From Candidatus Omnitrophota bacterium (GTDB lineage Bacteria; Omnitrophota; Gorgyraeia; JABMRG01): 9,028 bases of DNA. The position numbers were made by a program, and so were the translations under genes. Shown one piece after another: positions 7,713-9,028 of the stretch; within the stretch, counting starts at the first letter, position 1; each line of letters begins with the position of its first letter. The notes below the pieces were generated by a model. It was not told the origin of the DNA, ran no database searches, and saw nothing but the letters and a program-made list of their open reading frames with translations. The stretch covers positions 1-9,028 of the forward strand of contig JABMRG010000070.1 of NCBI GenBank assembly GCA_013202935.1. Direction: 5' to 3'.

Positions 7713-8179
7713 TGGGAACAAGGATAGGGATAGGGTATGATTTGCATAGGCTGGTTGAGGGAATAAAATTTCTCTTAGGCGGTGTAAAGATAGTTTCCAA
7801 TAAAGGTTCACTAGGCCATTCAGATGGAGATGTTCTTCTGCATGCTATCTGTGATGCGCTATTTGGCGCTTGCGGCCTTCCCGATATAGGTACGCATTTT
7901 CCTGATACAGATATAGAATTTAAGGATATGGCGAGTATTGAACTCTTAAAGAAGGCATATGAGATTATATCTATGAAGCAGGATCGCAAAATTGTAAATA
8001 TAGATACTGTTGTTGTATGTGATGAACCAAAACTTGCTGAGCATGTACCAGCAATGAAAGCGAACATAGCAGAGGTATTAAAGATAAAACCTGAGGCAAT
8101 AGGCATTAAGGCAAAAACAACCGAAGATACTGCAGTCGATACTATTTCCGCTTACGCCGTAGTACTTTTAGAGCAATAG
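7712..8179 (+). CDS. ispF: 2-C-methyl-D-erythritol 2,4-cyclodiphosphate synthase, with an altered C-terminal loop
   Basis: IspF is a trimeric zinc enzyme that cyclises CDP-methylerythritol 2-phosphate to the 2,4-cyclodiphosphate in the MEP pathway. The metal site is intact: D10 and H12 in GIGYDLHR, and H44 in VLLHAICDA, all expected zinc ligands. GHSDGDV (35-41), DIGTHFPDTD (58-67) and the cytidine-side block KLAEHVPAMKANIAE are also present. The oddity is near the C-terminus. After KTTE (135-138, matching the conserved TTE with its magnesium-binding glutamate), the usual loop of form LGFxGRxEGI is replaced by DTAVDTI. This is about four residues shorter and lacks the conserved arginine and glutamate. 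The frame then resumes the family ending AYAVVLLEQ, so this is not a frameshift. AGAGGG near 7699-7704 is the ribosome site. The gene identity is secure; whether function is changed is open. Confidence 0.93.
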   Translation: MGTRIGIGYDLHRLVEGIKFLLGGVKIVSNKGSLGHSDGDVLLHAICDALFGACGLPDIGTHFPDTDIEFKDMASIELLKKAYEIISMKQDRKIVNIDTVVVCDEPKLAEHVPAMKANIAEVLKIKPEAIGIKAKTTEDTAVDTISAYAVVLLEQ

Positions 8180-8199
8180 GGAACGTTTCACTCGCTCAC

Positions 8200-8222
8200 A
8201 ACCCATTATATAGCAACGGGTT
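8200..8222. repeat. Short inverted repeat (AACCC / GGGTT)
   Basis: AACCC at 8200-8204 is complemented by GGGTT at 8218-8222 across a 13-base AT-rich loop. A five-pair stem is weak, and no run of T follows, so it is not a standard terminator. It may be the remnant of a longer intergenic repeat. Confidence 0.35.
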
Positions 8223-8249
8223 ACAATGTTGACCATTACACTTTTTCAT

Positions 8250-8255
8250 AAGGAG
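8250..8255 (+). promoter_or_regulatory. Ribosome binding site of cysE
   Basis: AAGGAG lies eight bases upstream of ATG 8264. It is among the strongest Shine-Dalgarno matches in the window. It fixes the cysE start at 8264 and so supports the N-terminal hydrophobic helix as a real part of the protein. Confidence 0.85.
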
Positions 8256-8263
8256 ATATTAAA

Positions 8264-8932
8264 ATGAGCATATTACTTATTATATTAGCAGCCATAATCC
8301 TGTTCTGGATTATTGTTGCAGTGGTCTTTCGCTCCGAGATAAAGGCGACATTTGATAGAGACCCTGCAGCTACGAATTATTTTGAGGTCTTGTTGACCTA
8401 TGCAGGTTTACACGCCACGATATTCTATAGGATTACACATTTTCTCTGGAAGATAAAGATACCTTTTTTGCCCAGGTTCATATCTCAGATTGCTCGTTGG
8501 CTAACTAGTATTGAGATACATCCTGGTGCGACAATAGGCAAAAGCTTCTTTATAGACCATGGTACCGGTGTTGTTATAGGTGAGACTACTGTAATCGGTG
8601 ATAATGTGACTCTCTTTCAGGGTGTGACCTTAGGCGGGACAGGAAAAGAAAGAGGCAAGCGCCATCCCAATATAGGTAATAATGTGGTTATAGGCACTGG
8701 TGGCAAGGTCTTAGGAAATATCACTGTTGGTGATAACTCCTACGTAGGTGCCAACGCGGTTGTGATAAAGGATGTGCCCCATAATTCAACAGTTGTTGGC
8801 GTGCCAGGCAGAATTACAAAGCAGGATGGCAGAAGAATAGATACGCAGCTTGACCATATCCATACGTTCGACCCTATTATGCAGAACATCGAGGCCCTGC
8901 GCAAACGAATCGACGAACTGGAAAATAAATAA
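8264..8932 (+). CDS. cysE: Serine O-acetyltransferase with N-terminal membrane helix
   Basis: CysE transfers acetyl from acetyl-CoA to serine, making the O-acetylserine used for cysteine synthesis. The 222-residue protein is of the short Bacillus-like type. From about residue 23 it follows the family closely: RSEIKATFDRDPAATNYFEVLL, GLHATIFYRITHFLW, then left-handed beta-helix hexapeptide repeats (about 84-180) with the catalytic-site FIDHGTG (D98, H99), VTLGGTGKERGKRHP (H134) and VVGVPGRI. The C-terminus (about 205-222) looks like a short coiled coil. What is unusual is residues 2-22 (SILLIILAAIILFWIIVAVVF), a clear hydrophobic helix missing from the Bacillus and E. coli enzymes as I recall them. 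It could tether the enzyme to the membrane. The start is backed by a strong ribosome site. In Firmicutes cysS usually follows; here the window ends before any next gene is visible. Confidence 0.94.
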   Translation: MSILLIILAAIILFWIIVAVVFRSEIKATFDRDPAATNYFEVLLTYAGLHATIFYRITHFLWKIKIPFLPRFISQIARWLTSIEIHPGATIGKSFFIDHGTGVVIGETTVIGDNVTLFQGVTLGGTGKERGKRHPNIGNNVVIGTGGKVLGNITVGDNSYVGANAVVIKDVPHNSTVVGVPGRITKQDGRRIDTQLDHIHTFDPIMQNIEALRKRIDELENK

Positions 8933-9028
8933 ATATACGCTGTAAGGCTTACTGACAATTTCGCAGGAACGTTCGGAAAACCCCACCGTGGTTTTCCTCA
9001 CTCCGTGTTGCTGCTCGCTCTCGCCAAG
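8933..9028. other. GC-rich non-coding tail after cysE
   Basis: No gene start is visible in these 96 bases. From 8961 to the edge, 40 of 68 bases are G or C (59%), clearly richer than the AT-leaning genes around it. It contains the palindrome GAACGTTC (8967-8974), a perfect eight-pair inverted repeat (8975-8997), and the CTCGCTC word also found upstream of cysE. It looks like a dispersed intergenic repeat or the edge of one, cut by the end of the window. Confidence 0.5.
8975..8997. repeat. Perfect 8-bp inverted repeat (GGAAAACC / GGTTTTCC)
   Basis: GGAAAACC at 8975-8982 is the exact complement of GGTTTTCC at 8990-8997, with a seven-base loop (CCACCGT). A second pairing inside it, CCAC with GTGG (8983-8986 and 8988-8991), competes with the base of the main stem. 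A T-tract does not follow, so a classical rho-independent terminator is unlikely, although the hairpin could still protect the 3' end of the cysE message. Confidence 0.65.

Larger units (their letters stand above)
8180..8263. other. Intergenic gap between ispF and cysE
   Basis: This 84-base gap is the only break longer than about 15 bases in the gene run before the right-hand tail. It begins with GGAACGTT right after the ispF stop, then holds an imperfect stem (8200-8222) and a ribosome site for cysE. I see no T-rich tract following a stem and no convincing promoter pair, so neither a terminator nor a separate cysE promoter can be claimed. The first part resembles an element after cysE. Confidence 0.6.

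Noticed and set aside
7705..8106. Minus-strand open frame opposite ispF
   Set aside because: It has no recognisable domain and fully mirrors ispF.
8116..8179. A frameshift explaining the odd IspF C-terminus
   Set aside because: The family pattern is in the same frame before (KTTE) and after (AYAVVLL) the altered loop, so an in-frame change of about four residues is the simpler reading.
8205..8233. Minus-strand TATAAT at 8205-8210 as a promoter
   Set aside because: The hexamer is perfect, but the -35 position at 17-base spacing reads GTCAAC and there is no minus-strand gene for it to serve.
8229..8257. TTGACC at 8229-8234 as a -35 box for a cysE promoter
   Set aside because: At the proper 17-base spacing the sequence is GGAGAT, part of the ribosome site, which is not a -10 box.
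8975..8997. The 8-bp hairpin as a rho-independent terminator for the operon
   Set aside because: It is followed by CTCACTCCGTG, not by a run of T, so the classical signal is missing.
8740..9001. Two minus-strand open frames at the end of cysE running into the tail
   Set aside because: Their sequence is the complement of the CysE hexapeptide region and repeat-like tail, with no motif or start context to support them.

Overview
The window reads as one long co-directional run of housekeeping and envelope genes, all on the + strand. From left to right it holds the 3' end of clpC, an AsmA/TamB-like membrane-anchored protein, an MCE-type lipid transporter core (mlaE, mlaF, mlaD), radA, a membrane-bound PIN-TRAM protein of the YacL family, ispD, ispF and a serine acetyltransferase gene (cysE). 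From clpC to ispF, adjacent genes overlap by 1-4 bases or are at most about 15 bases apart, so they are probably transcribed and translated together. An 84-base gap then precedes cysE, and a GC-rich, repeat-like tail follows it. I see no RNA genes, CRISPR arrays or transposons.

The organism is a bacterium that probably has two membranes, since MlaEFD and AsmA-like proteins are normally envelope lipid-handling systems of diderms. Its backbone order, clpC-radA-yacL-ispD-ispF-cysE, is otherwise the one familiar from Firmicutes. The genes look moderately AT-rich, with frequent ATA (Ile) and AGG/AGA (Arg) codons. A candidate phylum of the Omnitrophota type would fit, but that is inference and cannot be settled from this sequence alone.

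Functionally there are four blocks. (1) Protein quality control: ClpC. (2) Envelope lipid traffic: the AsmA-like protein with MlaE (permease), MlaF (ATPase) and MlaD (periplasmic MCE subunit). MlaB and MlaC genes are absent here. (3) DNA repair and a PIN-TRAM protein: RadA and YacL, adjacent without the disA gene that sits between them in Bacillus. (4) Metabolism: IspD and IspF for isoprenoid precursors by the MEP pathway, and CysE for cysteine synthesis.

The points most worth a second look are an IspF lacking the conserved loop that lines the trimer's central cavity, the placement of an AsmA-like gene at the head of a minimal MCE operon, a CysE with an added N-terminal membrane helix, and two related-looking intergenic elements flanking cysE. 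I found no clear evidence of a wholly new system. Most of the window is recognisable core biology in an unusual arrangement.
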